Source: Paraglaciecola sp. L1A13 (lineage in GTDB: Bacteria > Pseudomonadota > Gammaproteobacteria > Enterobacterales > Alteromonadaceae). From it: a stretch of DNA of 64,000 nt. A model generated the notes under the pieces. The model saw only the letters and a program-made list of their open reading frames with translations, was not told the origin of the DNA and made no database searches. Shown in pieces: positions 18,594-27,527 of the stretch (within the stretch, counting starts at the first letter, position 1; every line of letters starts with the position of its first letter). The stretch spans positions 434,001 through 498,000 of the forward strand of contig NZ_CP047024.1 of NCBI RefSeq assembly GCF_009796745.1, read 5' to 3'. Made by a program: the position numbers and the translations under genes.

Positions 18594-19280
18594 TTAGCTA
18601 CTGGACACATTGAACACGCGCTGTGCGCTAACCACAAAACGTAAGGTTGGCTGCGGTAATATTGAATTAAATGGATAACAGGTGATCAGGGTGAGTTGGT
18701 CTTGGTTTTGTGATTCGATGATTTGGGTTTGACTCTGATCCACAATAAATGTTTCTGTCACCCTATATTGCCCTTTGCCCGTAAGCGTTTCTACCTCTAT
18801 TAAATCCCCATTATTAAGGTATTGCAGTGACGAAAAGTGGGTGTCTCTGTGGCCCGTTATAACACTATTACCGCCTTCGAACGGCAATGGCGTTGGGCTC
18901 ATATGCCCTGGACCAAATGCCATTGTACGTCCTGACGCCCCAGCCAATACATATAATGATTGCTGGGCGAATTGTAATTTAGCCACAGGGTAGGTGTCTG
19001 CCCAAGGCCATGGTTTAATGTTTTGACTTTGCTTAACAGCGTTTGACGTTATTCGAGGTTTACTCGCTGCAAGCGCGGTGACCTGCAAAGCATTTTGCCA
19101 AGCCTGGGCAATTAATACTTGAGCTAATTGTGCTTTGGCCCACATATATATGCCATGAGAAAAAAACAATCCGCCACTGATTAAGCAGATAAGCGCAACA
19201 GCCTGAAGATGCGCACTTTTTATGCGAAACCTGCGGGCTGGCTGTCGTCTTTTTATACTACCTGTTTTGAACGGGCGCAC
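18594..19280 (-). CDS. Proteobacterial dedicated sortase (class D-like)
   Basis: 228 residues with one N-terminal membrane anchor (~25-48). The catalytic triad of sortases is visible: His in VITGHRDTHFSSL (~143), Cys in LTLITCYPF (~200) and Arg in PTLRFVV (~214). The TLXTC signature appears as TLITC. It overlaps the upstream target gene by 28 bp, showing translational coupling. Marine gammaproteobacteria carry this sortase with a single dedicated LPXTG-type substrate, here the neighbouring VIT/vWFA protein. It acts on the periplasmic side of the inner membrane. Confidence 0.92.
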   Translation of the reverse strand: MRPFKTGSIKRRQPARRFRIKSAHLQAVALICLISGGLFFSHGIYMWAKAQLAQVLIAQAWQNALQVTALAASKPRITSNAVKQSQNIKPWPWADTYPVAKLQFAQQSLYVLAGASGRTMAFGPGHMSPTPLPFEGGNSVITGHRDTHFSSLQYLNNGDLIEVETLTGKGQYRVTETFIVDQSQTQIIESQNQDQLTLITCYPFNSILPQPTLRFVVSAQRVFNVSSS

Positions 19281-21526
19281 AACGCGACCCCTATAAGCAA
19301 TAGTCCTAGGGTTATGTGCAATGGCATATTACTGGCCGTTTGCGGCAGGTTTCCTGCCATCATCGTGGAGCCTGCTGGTAAGTTATGCTGAATAGGTTTG
19401 TTTTTGCTGTTTTCATTTTTGGGTCTGGATATTTGCTCATCAATTGCAATTAAGCTAGTGAACTGGCTAACGATATGGTGTTCCAGCGCAAGATCTGTGA
19501 TGCTTTTTTGCCATATTTGACGCATCTCTTGATTCTGTTCTCGACGTAAAGTATTGCTTAGTTGGGTTATTTTCTGTCTTGCCCACGCCACGCCTAACCC
19601 TGTACGTTGAGGTGTGGGGCTAAGTGGCATACGTACTGACCATGGCAGTGCCGATTGCCGTCCCGTTACTTTGATAGCATTGTCGGATTGTTGCACGGCC
19701 GTGCCATTTTTGCTGTGAAGCACGGGTACCCGATAGTGAATAACGACTGGCTGGGCAGCATATAAATCGGGAATAACATTCGGATAGAACTCTGTTTCTC
19801 TGACAAAGTCGATATGAATGTCTTGCATCACAGGTGTCGTTAGCTTATTAAATAGTTCACGCATTTTTTGCTGAACTTGATTTACATCGCCAATGTAAGT
19901 GAACGTGCCGCGACCAGCTTGTGCTGCTTGGGTCATAAAGTAGCTATTGGGCGCTGAGCCTATACCAATGGTAAATAAGCGGCTGTTGTCTAGCTCGTTT
20001 TCGATAAGGTTCATCAACGCATCTTCGTTGCTGACACTGCCATCGGTGATAAAAACGACTTGGCGCAGCGTCGAGTTGACAGGTGAAGTGCCCTCGTTAT
20101 TCGTTGCAGTTTTGTTGTGCAAAGCGAGCGTTAAAGCAGGAGCCATTTCCGTTCCGCCATCGGCAATTAAACCAGATACCCAGTTTTTAGCGCGCTGAAT
20201 ATTAGCGGCATTGGCTGGCATTGCGCGATCCCAAAGGGGTCTTGGTTGGTCGTTAAACTCAATAATATTCACCTTATCGTCGGCATGTAGCTGGGTGAGG
20301 GCAAAAGCGACCGCTTGTTTAGCTTGTACGATTGACTCGCCCGCCATGGAGCCTGATGTGTCGAGCAAAAGAATAACGTTTCTTGGCATGGGTTGTTTGT
20401 TAGGCGTGTCTTGCAACGGAGGTGTCAACATTACGAGGCCGTAACGATACCCACCTTGAATTTCACTGAAATGTGCGGCGCTGGGTAAATCACTTGCAGC
20501 GGGACGCCACGTCAAACTGAAATCCTGATTAGCCGGTTGCTGCTGAGCAAAACTGATGTGGAAGTCCTGCATTTTATCGTGGCTCGAGGCTTTATTTTTT
20601 GGCGATATGGTTACCTTGTGGTGCTCACTGACAATATCATTAGCATTGAGTAAAAAACCGCTGTCTAGATCCACGCTTATACTAATGGGATTAGTGGTTT
20701 CAGCAACAGGTTTTATTTGTTGGCTTAAGACGGCAGTACTCGAAGCCCAGCCTTGTTCGTTCACACTTGCCACGATGCCTTTTGTGTGGGGATGGCGGGT
20801 AGTGGGCGAATAGCGAGGAGTTATCGTCATAGGGAAACGCAAACTAAACGTTTGCTCATCTAAGCTCACGACTTGCTGATATTCAATGGTGATACTCAGG
20901 GATTCAAGTGGGCCAATATTGGCTATCGAATTTGTGAAAAGGTTGGGTCGGCGTTGCTCTATTAAGCTCGCTTTTCTGCCTTGGCTTTGGGCTTTTTCAA
21001 AATGCGCTTTAGCTTGTTCTTTAGGCATGATTATCCCGTTGATTACGCGCTCACCTATGGTAATGCTGAGATGATCTACCGCAGCATTTTCTGGTAGCGG
21101 AAAGGCATAGATACCATTAACCCAATCCTGACTTGGGTTATGAAAACGCTGCGTGACCTGAGTGCGAGCAATCATGCCAGTCACACGAATTTTTACATCT
21201 GTACTTAATAGGGGACTCAATTGATAACTGCGCTTGTGTTCAAGAACGCCGGTTTCGCTTTGCGTATTATTCTGTTCAATTGGTGGCTGCTGGCGGGTAT
21301 AAAATAGGCTGCCTTGTGCTACATCATTGATGCTATCAACATATACGTTTTGCGGTATTTGTTTATCCGCGACTACTTGGCGGTATTTGACTGGGCTTTG
21401 CTGTTCTTTATGCATAATGTCTCCATTGAGCTCTGGTTGAATCAAGTACTGTGACGCGGCACTGTGCAATACACCTATTGTGCAAATCACCAGCAATAAG
21501 CCGCTAAGTTTGAGTAAAAGGGACAT
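19253..21526 (-). CDS. Marine proteobacterial sortase target protein (VIT + vWFA, LPXTG)
   Basis: 757 residues. N-terminal signal/anchor (LLLKLSGLLLVICTIGVL). A VIT domain (~100-240) is followed by a von Willebrand A domain (~385-560) with a MIDAS motif LLLDTSGSMAGES. The C-terminus is a sorting signal: LPQTA (about 30 residues from the end), a hydrophobic stretch and the basic end ARSKQVV. This matches the known dedicated substrate of the proteobacterial sortase. Such inter-alpha-trypsin-inhibitor-like proteins bind ligands through the metal site; where the protein ends up in a Gram-negative envelope is not known. It lies 27 bp after pdsO and overlaps the sortase gene. Confidence 0.92.
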   Translation of the reverse strand: MSLLLKLSGLLLVICTIGVLHSAASQYLIQPELNGDIMHKEQQSPVKYRQVVADKQIPQNVYVDSINDVAQGSLFYTRQQPPIEQNNTQSETGVLEHKRSYQLSPLLSTDVKIRVTGMIARTQVTQRFHNPSQDWVNGIYAFPLPENAAVDHLSITIGERVINGIIMPKEQAKAHFEKAQSQGRKASLIEQRRPNLFTNSIANIGPLESLSITIEYQQVVSLDEQTFSLRFPMTITPRYSPTTRHPHTKGIVASVNEQGWASSTAVLSQQIKPVAETTNPISISVDLDSGFLLNANDIVSEHHKVTISPKNKASSHDKMQDFHISFAQQQPANQDFSLTWRPAASDLPSAAHFSEIQGGYRYGLVMLTPPLQDTPNKQPMPRNVILLLDTSGSMAGESIVQAKQAVAFALTQLHADDKVNIIEFNDQPRPLWDRAMPANAANIQRAKNWVSGLIADGGTEMAPALTLALHNKTATNNEGTSPVNSTLRQVVFITDGSVSNEDALMNLIENELDNSRLFTIGIGSAPNSYFMTQAAQAGRGTFTYIGDVNQVQQKMRELFNKLTTPVMQDIHIDFVRETEFYPNVIPDLYAAQPVVIHYRVPVLHSKNGTAVQQSDNAIKVTGRQSALPWSVRMPLSPTPQRTGLGVAWARQKITQLSNTLRREQNQEMRQIWQKSITDLALEHHIVSQFTSLIAIDEQISRPKNENSKNKPIQHNLPAGSTMMAGNLPQTASNMPLHITLGLLLIGVALCARSKQVV

Positions 21527-21553
21527 TCCTGTTCTCCGTTTGATTTGGCTATG

Positions 21554-22321
21554 TTAGTGAGTTGCCCGGGCCATAATTGATACTGACGGGGTGTTACTGA
21601 TTGAAACCGTCACTTTACGAGCGAAAAATAATTCTTCTTGATCATGTTTGGTATCCAGTCCTTGGGTCTCACCAAACGATTCGGTGCGCAGTTGTGTAGG
21701 GTTTACGTTTTGCTTAGTAAGATACTTTTTTACGCTGATAGCGCGTTGTTGTGAAAGCGCTTGATTGAAATTTGAATTGCCACGTTTATCAGCGTAACCC
21801 GTTAACGTAGCCTGTAATTCGGGTGACTGGCGCAGTACTTGGGCGAACAAATTTAATTGGCGCTGGTAATGGGGTTCTACTAGATAAGATCCAGTGCGAA
21901 ATTGTATGCTGGTTTCAATAGGTGTCGTACTCACGTTACTTTCAACTATCCCCGCGCCATCAGCACGTATTGCTTTTAAGCTGGCTAATTGGGTCATGTT
22001 TTGCTGGTGCATAAGGTTATTAGCCGACTGCAGTGCGAGTAATTGTTGATCTTTGTTTGCCAGAGCAGATTCTGCACGAACAAGCGCTTTATCGTTATTA
22101 ACATCATTGGAAATAAATAAACCGAATATAGCGCCTACCACACCGCCTACGGGGCCAGCGATGGCCGTGCCAAATAATGCCCCTGAGCCAAAACCCAGAG
22201 CGTCATTCTGAGTGTTTTGCTTTTTCAACGTGCGCGCTGCATTTGTGTCAGCCAAAGCTAATGGCGTAATTGCGTGGTTGATAATAAGCGATAGGGTTAA
22301 CGCGATGGCTGCATATTTCAT
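21554..22321 (-). CDS. pdsO: Sortase-associated OmpA-like protein PdsO
   Basis: 255 residues. It has a signal peptide (cleavage near LALA-DTN), a glycine-zipper hairpin (GFGSGALFGTAIAGPVGGVVGAIFG split over ~45-68), a coiled segment and a C-terminal OmpA-like peptidoglycan-binding domain (~130-245) with GYADKRGNSNFNQALSQQRA. It is the first gene of the minus-strand pdsO-target-sortase unit, divergent from pdsR with 187 bp between. It probably ties the sortase system to peptidoglycan. Confidence 0.9.
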   Translation of the reverse strand: MKYAAIALTLSLIINHAITPLALADTNAARTLKKQNTQNDALGFGSGALFGTAIAGPVGGVVGAIFGLFISNDVNNDKALVRAESALANKDQQLLALQSANNLMHQQNMTQLASLKAIRADGAGIVESNVSTTPIETSIQFRTGSYLVEPHYQRQLNLFAQVLRQSPELQATLTGYADKRGNSNFNQALSQQRAISVKKYLTKQNVNPTQLRTESFGETQGLDTKHDQEELFFARKVTVSISNTPSVSIMARATH

Positions 22322-22508
22322 GGCATACTCCAGATTGTGTGAACAGTTATGTATTAGCGCTATTACACAGGGACTTTGAGGCTAATTAGTGGGTGAAAAA
22401 TGGCAATCTGTGGGGCAATTGTGGCGAAAAAATGGAATTTGCTGTTGTACGTCAAAACAGCCGGTATTTTAGGATATAGTGAGCGCACAAATTTCAACGA
22501 GAGTAGTT

Positions 22509-23210
22509 ATGTCTCAACGTATTGCGCTAGTAGAAGATGACCTCGCTATTCGAGAGAATTACGCTGGAGCGCTGAAAAAACAAGGTTACGAAGTCATTTG
22601 TTACCCCAATAGGCAACAAGCAGAGCAAGGCTTTGCTCAGCGCTTACCTGATTTGGCGATCATAGATATTGGTTTGCAGGGGGAAATAGACGGCGGTTTT
22701 ATGGTATGTCAGCAGTTGCGCAGTTTATCTAAAACATTGCCAATCATCTTTTTTACCGCGCGAGATAACGACTACGACATTATTTGTGGTCTACGAATGG
22801 GGGCGGACGATTACTTAACCAAAGATATCAGCCTACCGCATTTGCTGGCGCGTATCGCAGCCTTGTTTCGCCGAGTGGCTTTGTTGAATCAGCCTCAATT
22901 ATCCGAAGACGTTATTCAAACAGGTGCGTTGAGTATTGACAGCAAACGCATGACGGTTAGTTGGAAAGAGCAGGATATAGAACTAACAGTGACCGAGTTT
23001 TGGATGCTGCATGCCATCGCTAAATATGCTGGACATGTAAAGAGTCGCCAACAATTGATGGATGAATCTAAAATGGTGGTTGATGACAGCACTATTACCT
23101 CTCATATCAAGCGTATTCGTAAGAAATTTCAGCAAGTGGACAGCGAATTTGATCGTATCGAAACAGTTTATGGTATGGGTTATCGCTGGAAAAATGGAAT
23201 TGAAAAATAA
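22509..23210 (+). CDS. pdsR: Dedicated sortase system response regulator PdsR (OmpR family)
   Basis: 233 residues from ATG 22509 (GAGAG upstream); an in-frame extension to 22479 lacks conserved residues. Receiver with VEDDLAIRENY, Asp in LAIIDIGLQG, TARDND and Lys in YLTKD. The C-terminal winged helix includes LTVTEFWML, VDDSTITSHIKRIRKKF and ETVYGMGYRW. It is divergent from pdsO and cotranscribed with pdsS (6-bp gap), so it most likely controls the sortase structural genes. Confidence 0.92.
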   Translation: MSQRIALVEDDLAIRENYAGALKKQGYEVICYPNRQQAEQGFAQRLPDLAIIDIGLQGEIDGGFMVCQQLRSLSKTLPIIFFTARDNDYDIICGLRMGADDYLTKDISLPHLLARIAALFRRVALLNQPQLSEDVIQTGALSIDSKRMTVSWKEQDIELTVTEFWMLHAIAKYAGHVKSRQQLMDESKMVVDDSTITSHIKRIRKKFQQVDSEFDRIETVYGMGYRWKNGIEK

Positions 23211-23216
23211 CCCTCT

Positions 23217-25433
23217 ATGCCAAGCTCATTCAGTCAGCCAGTAAATAAACCTTCAACTAGACGACCATTTCGTCTGCGTTTCGGGATCCGCGTAAAGTTG
23301 CTGGCTCTATCACTTTTTCTATTTGCTATTCCCTGGCTGGGGTATCAATTCGTGTGGGAACTAGAAAGTTACCTGCGCATAGGGCAAGAGCAAACTATGG
23401 TCGGCACTGCGAGAGCAGTGGCAACCGCGCTTCACGAACGTCCTTCTTTGTTCGATACACAAAGTGCTTACTTAACCGATGTGAAACCTGGTACTGATCT
23501 ATACGCTCATAAAATTCACGATCCCATTCGTCTGGACGGTAATTTGGATGACTGGCTCGACTATCAACACTTGAGTATCGAGTATGGGCAAGCTCATTTA
23601 TTGAATTTCGACGTTGAATATCAGCCTGACAGTTTTCACTTTAGGCATATGGTCGGGCAGTTCGGTATGTATTTGTACGCCATGTTTGAAGTAACCGACG
23701 AGGCGGTGCTGCTGCGTAATAAAGACAGTTTACGGGTTGATCGTAATGATTACCTACAAATAGCGATGACAGCGCCAGACGACAGCTTTAAACGCTATGT
23801 GGTTGCGCCACAGGAAGCCGGTTGGGTGAATGCCTATTTACTATCAGAGCCGTTGGACTCTATGCGACCAGTGGCGCTAGAAACTCAAATTCAAGGACGC
23901 TGGCTGAACACCGAGCAAGGCTATAATATTGAACTACGTTTCCCGCTCGGGATGATGAGCAGTAAAATTGCCTTTGCCATTACCGACGTGGATGATCCCG
24001 TTACGCGCAGCATGCGTTATCGCATTGGCACTGCTAATCCGAACAAAGTTGATGCCCTTGGCACTGTATTGGTGCCATCACCAGAAATTGAAAAAATTAT
24101 CAAAGGCCTTAAGTATTCCAACGCGCGGGTGTGGGTGATTGATAAACATAAACGGGTGTTAGCACGCTCGGGAAGTATTCATAAATCTGTGGGGTTGAGC
24201 GCCACGGCTTACACGGCTGAAAGCCCAAATGATACTGACTGGTGGCAAAAAATAGAACGTGATTGGCTACTGCCTATTTACTACCAAATTTTAACTAAGC
24301 CGCCAGCGGAATTTATCGACGACTTGCAAGATGCTTATGCGCTTCAGGGCCAAGATATTAATGATGCGTTGGCGGGTACACCTGCTTCGTTGTGGCGTTT
24401 AAGTCCAGACAATAAAGCGGTGATACTATCTGCTGCTCATCCTATCTATATAGATGAAAATGTAATGGGTGCGGTGGTTGTTGAGCAAACAACAAATGGT
24501 ATACGCACGCTGAGAAACCGCGCGCTAGAAAAACTTTTTCATGTGATTTTAGCAGTGATGGGGCTAGGCACATTAGCCTTATTTTTGTTTGCGTCACGTA
24601 TGTCATTTCGTATTCGTAAGCTAAGAAACCAAACAGAAGCGGCAATCGATAGTAACGGCAAGATAGTGGCAACGATCCCCAATGCCAATGCGCGCGATGA
24701 AATCGGCGACTTGGCCACCACGTTTAACATAGTATTGGGAAAGTTGGGACAATATAACGCCTATTTACAGAACATGTCGGCTCGCTTGTCTCATGAATTA
24801 CGCACGCCAGTGGCGATCGTTAAATCCTCTCTAGAAAATTTACAGCTTAGTGAGCAAAGCCCAGAAGATGCACAATATATTGACCGTGCACAACTGGGTA
24901 TAAAACGCTTAAGTACGATCTTAAACAATATGAGTGAGGCAACACGCCTCGAACAGGCAATTCAAAGCAGTGAGCGGGAGGAGTTTGATATAACTGCACT
25001 GCTAGAAGGGTATGTGGCGGGTTATCGTATGACGTATTCCAGCCATGAATTTACCTTTAATAATCAACATGAAGGCACCATGCTTTCCGGGTCGGCAGAC
25101 CTATTTGGACAAATGCTGGATAAAATAATCGCTAATGCGCTGGAATTTAGCCCAACCCATACAGTCATAAAGGTTACCTTCGGGCAAAGTGGCAATCATC
25201 ATTTACTCACGATCGATAACGACGGTCCAGCTCTACCACAAGATATGCAAGACAAGCTCTTCGATTCAATGGTTTCAGTGCGAAGTGAGCATGGCTCTAC
25301 TCAACCCCATCTTGGCCTAGGATTATATATGGCTAAAGTTATTGCCCAGTTTCATGGTGCAGATATTCAAATTGAAAATCGATTAACTGCAGACGGCGAA
25401 CATCTTGGTGTGCGCGTATCCCTTACCTTCTAG
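23217..25433 (+). CDS. pdsS: Dedicated sortase system histidine kinase PdsS
   Basis: 738 residues. TM1 at ~28-45 and TM2 at ~440-460 enclose a large periplasmic region. Its first part (~100-270: IRLDGNLDDWLD ... VDRNDYLQIAM ... GYNIELRFPLGM) resembles the CBM9-like beta-sandwich, and the rest is a Cache-like segment. HAMP follows TM2, then HisKA with LSHELRTPVAIVKSSL and HATPase with IIANALEFSP, DNDGPALP and LGLGLYMAKV. The architecture matches the kinase of the proteobacterial sortase locus. The CBM9-like fold hints at a saccharide or glycan signal, which is an inference. Confidence 0.9.
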   Translation: MPSSFSQPVNKPSTRRPFRLRFGIRVKLLALSLFLFAIPWLGYQFVWELESYLRIGQEQTMVGTARAVATALHERPSLFDTQSAYLTDVKPGTDLYAHKIHDPIRLDGNLDDWLDYQHLSIEYGQAHLLNFDVEYQPDSFHFRHMVGQFGMYLYAMFEVTDEAVLLRNKDSLRVDRNDYLQIAMTAPDDSFKRYVVAPQEAGWVNAYLLSEPLDSMRPVALETQIQGRWLNTEQGYNIELRFPLGMMSSKIAFAITDVDDPVTRSMRYRIGTANPNKVDALGTVLVPSPEIEKIIKGLKYSNARVWVIDKHKRVLARSGSIHKSVGLSATAYTAESPNDTDWWQKIERDWLLPIYYQILTKPPAEFIDDLQDAYALQGQDINDALAGTPASLWRLSPDNKAVILSAAHPIYIDENVMGAVVVEQTTNGIRTLRNRALEKLFHVILAVMGLGTLALFLFASRMSFRIRKLRNQTEAAIDSNGKIVATIPNANARDEIGDLATTFNIVLGKLGQYNAYLQNMSARLSHELRTPVAIVKSSLENLQLSEQSPEDAQYIDRAQLGIKRLSTILNNMSEATRLEQAIQSSEREEFDITALLEGYVAGYRMTYSSHEFTFNNQHEGTMLSGSADLFGQMLDKIIANALEFSPTHTVIKVTFGQSGNHHLLTIDNDGPALPQDMQDKLFDSMVSVRSEHGSTQPHLGLGLYMAKVIAQFHGADIQIENRLTADGEHLGVRVSLTF

Positions 25434-25448
25434 GGGATATCAATTAGC

Positions 25449-26018
25449 TTAGTTGCTCTGAAACTTAACAGGATATAACTCTGGATGTAAAAAAGGTGCC
25501 ATAGCCAGCACTATCGCGTGAGTATAATTACCTTCTCGGGTCGCATTGCCATTGGTCAGTAAGCCAATTGCTCCACCTTTTTGTTTGATATTTTGCGTGT
25601 TAAAGAGTTTGTCCATTAATGGCCCTAATTCTTGCCCATCAGCTAATGCCTGATAAACAGATTCAGGAATGGGCATAATCGCGCCGCGCCCAATTGATTG
25701 GCGTTCATGGTTTGCTATAACGATATAAGCAAATGTAGCTGGCCCATATTCGAACTTATCCACACCGCCTTCCATAGCTATGTAAAAATCCGCTTCGGCA
25801 TTTTCCTGACAAAATTTGACTCGGTTAACTGCCCCAATACGGGTTTCTTCACTTGTCATGGGTTGTTCTGCCACGTTAGACGGGGCGTGCATACCCTGAC
25901 AAATCACATTGCGTTCTGGGTAGAGCATAGCAATAGCATTTTTCGCTGCGTTAACCTTTACAGGGTTTTGAGAGCCCACGACGACATATAATGAGGTGGG
26001 TGTTTCAGATTTGGTCAC
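25449..26018 (-). CDS. yjjX: Inosine/xanthosine triphosphatase (YjjX family)
   Basis: 189 residues, the usual size. Family motifs: VVVGSQNPVKVNAAKNA at the N-terminus, SNVAEQPMTSEETRIGAVNR, ADFYIAMEGGVD and the KGGAIGLLTNGNATRE block. YjjX hydrolyses non-canonical ITP and XTP to keep them out of nucleic acids. The start is GTG 26018, with AAGGAA 7 bp before. It is convergent with pdsS (15-bp gap). Confidence 0.93.
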   Translation of the reverse strand: MTKSETPTSLYVVVGSQNPVKVNAAKNAIAMLYPERNVICQGMHAPSNVAEQPMTSEETRIGAVNRVKFCQENAEADFYIAMEGGVDKFEYGPATFAYIVIANHERQSIGRGAIMPIPESVYQALADGQELGPLMDKLFNTQNIKQKGGAIGLLTNGNATREGNYTHAIVLAMAPFLHPELYPVKFQSN

Positions 26019-26338
26019 AGTACGTTCCTTGGAATTTCAGGTTGATGGGGTTTTATTAACGATACGATATTGTTGCGCGCTATAGGCAAACAATTGCGAG
26101 CAACATTGTGCTAAAACGATTTTTGCATAGCAACCTCTTATTAATTTATGGTGGATAAAGTGCGAGCGATACAAAGAGTAAGAAAACATTATCAAGCTAA
26201 ATACCCCTGCAGGTATGAAAGTTACATCCTTATATTGATTTTTTTGGGTTAACTATTTAAAACAAAAAGTATGCTGTAGTGCTTTGGCAACGTATGGTGC
26301 AGTGGGATAAAAATTAGTTAATAAGAGCGGTTGTATTT
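26019..26338. other. Divergent intergenic region between yjjX and the metallo-hydrolase gene
   Basis: 320 bp holding the promoters of both divergent genes. No ORF, repeat or recognisable operator was seen. Confidence 0.5.
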
Positions 26339-27097
26339 ATGAAGTTACATCACTTACCAGGCTATATTCAGTCTATTTATTTGGTTGAGTATCCAAATGG
26401 CCTGATGCTACTTGATGGATGTACTCGTGCGGATGTAGATACCCTAAAAGCATTTATTATCGATGAGCTGAATCGTCCTTTTACTGATTTAAAAACCGTG
26501 ATGGTGACCCATATGCATCCTGATCATGCAGGCGCTGCGCATGAATTGCGACGCTTAACTGGATGTGAAATTGTATCTGCAGATGCAGAGCATTCTTGGT
26601 ACAAAGGCGTCAGTGGTTGGTTAATGTACTTAACGGATATTACGCTGGCACGTTGGGTCGCAGGGCGGCTGGGGCGTAAACGTAAAAGTTTGTGGTACGC
26701 TAAAACGCTAAAACCCGATATAAAATTAACCGACAAGCAAGTTATCCCTGGGTTTGATGAGTGGTGTGTTTTTGAAACGCCAGGGCATACTGACCGAGAC
26801 TTATCTATTATGCATATGCCGAGTCGGCGAATGTATGTGGCGGATTTAGTGGTCAAAGTAAAAAAACGCTTTATCCCACCCTTTCCGGTTTTTTTCCCAG
26901 AACTGTATGGTCATTCAGTTGAGCGGCTAATCGATATTCAGCCCCATTCGTTATTACTTGCCCATGGCGGCGAAGTACAGCTTAACGATGAAGACTATGC
27001 GCATTTACGCTTATGTGTGCCTAAGGGGCCGCAAACACCTTGGCGTTTCGTTAAAGGCAAGGTTAAACGTGCGTTGAAAATTAAGAAGGCGAGATAG
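26339..27097 (+). CDS. MBL-fold metallo-hydrolase
   Basis: 252 residues of the metallo-beta-lactamase fold. The metal signature HxHxDH is clear in VTHMHPDHAGAAHEL (~residues 59-70), followed by the downstream metal His in FETPGHTDRDLS and Asp in RRMYVADLVV and a late His in LLLAHGGE. Substrate unknown: this branch includes glyoxalase-II-like thioesterases and lactonases. It ends in a basic tail (KGKVKRALKIKKAR). It is single and monocistronic. Confidence 0.88.
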   Translation: MKLHHLPGYIQSIYLVEYPNGLMLLDGCTRADVDTLKAFIIDELNRPFTDLKTVMVTHMHPDHAGAAHELRRLTGCEIVSADAEHSWYKGVSGWLMYLTDITLARWVAGRLGRKRKSLWYAKTLKPDIKLTDKQVIPGFDEWCVFETPGHTDRDLSIMHMPSRRMYVADLVVKVKKRFIPPFPVFFPELYGHSVERLIDIQPHSLLLAHGGEVQLNDEDYAHLRLCVPKGPQTPWRFVKGKVKRALKIKKAR

Positions 27098-27120
27098 TCA
27101 TTTGATTCAAGTCACGTTAT

Positions 27121-27153
27121 AAAAAGCCCAAAACGCATTTAGGTTTCGGGCTT
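27121..27153 (-). terminator. Probable minus-strand terminator
   Basis: Imperfect stem (AAGCCC/GGGCTT plus inner AAAC/GTTT). The T tract appears only when read on the minus strand (A run at 27121-27125). It would end the small broken gene at 27266-27513. Confidence 0.55.
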
Positions 27154-27265
27154 AACGTTAGACTCGCAAATAGCCGCTGGTAATACCGGTATTGCCTAAT
27201 AAAAAGCGGGTATCGAGTATTTGGTCTTAAAATGAAAAATCACCGACTTGCACAAAATCCCTTGT

Positions 27266-27513
27266 TTACTGTGTTTCAAGCTGCCCTAAGCGCAGGTTTT
27301 TACTTTCTTGTTCTAACCTAGCCTGAGCATTTTTGTCCTGCCAATCAGCTTCGAGTAAAAATTCGAGCTCGCGTTTATTACCAATTAGCGGGGACTCTAA
27401 GTTATGTCGTTTAGCTATATATCCCTTCAATTGAGGTGCGATAAACGGATAATAGTCATAATAACCCAGTAAAAATAATGCTATATTTTTAGTATTCCAT
27501 GAATTTTACTCAT
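27266..27513 (-). pseudogene. Frameshifted small gene, unknown family, divergent from the MetR-like regulator
   Basis: ATG at 27513 opens MSKIHGILKI and then hits TAG. One base later the frame reads ALFLLGYYDYYPFIAPQLKG and on through KRELEFLLEADWQDKNAQAR to TAA 27266-27268, about 82 residues in all. The region length (248 bp) is one base short of whole codons, and a minus-strand terminator follows at 27153-27121. The protein looks real (aromatic membrane-like start, charged helical end), but I do not recognise it. The ATG is only 14 bp from the start of the LysR-type gene. Confidence 0.5.
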
Positions 27514-27527
27514 AGGTTTATTAGCCA

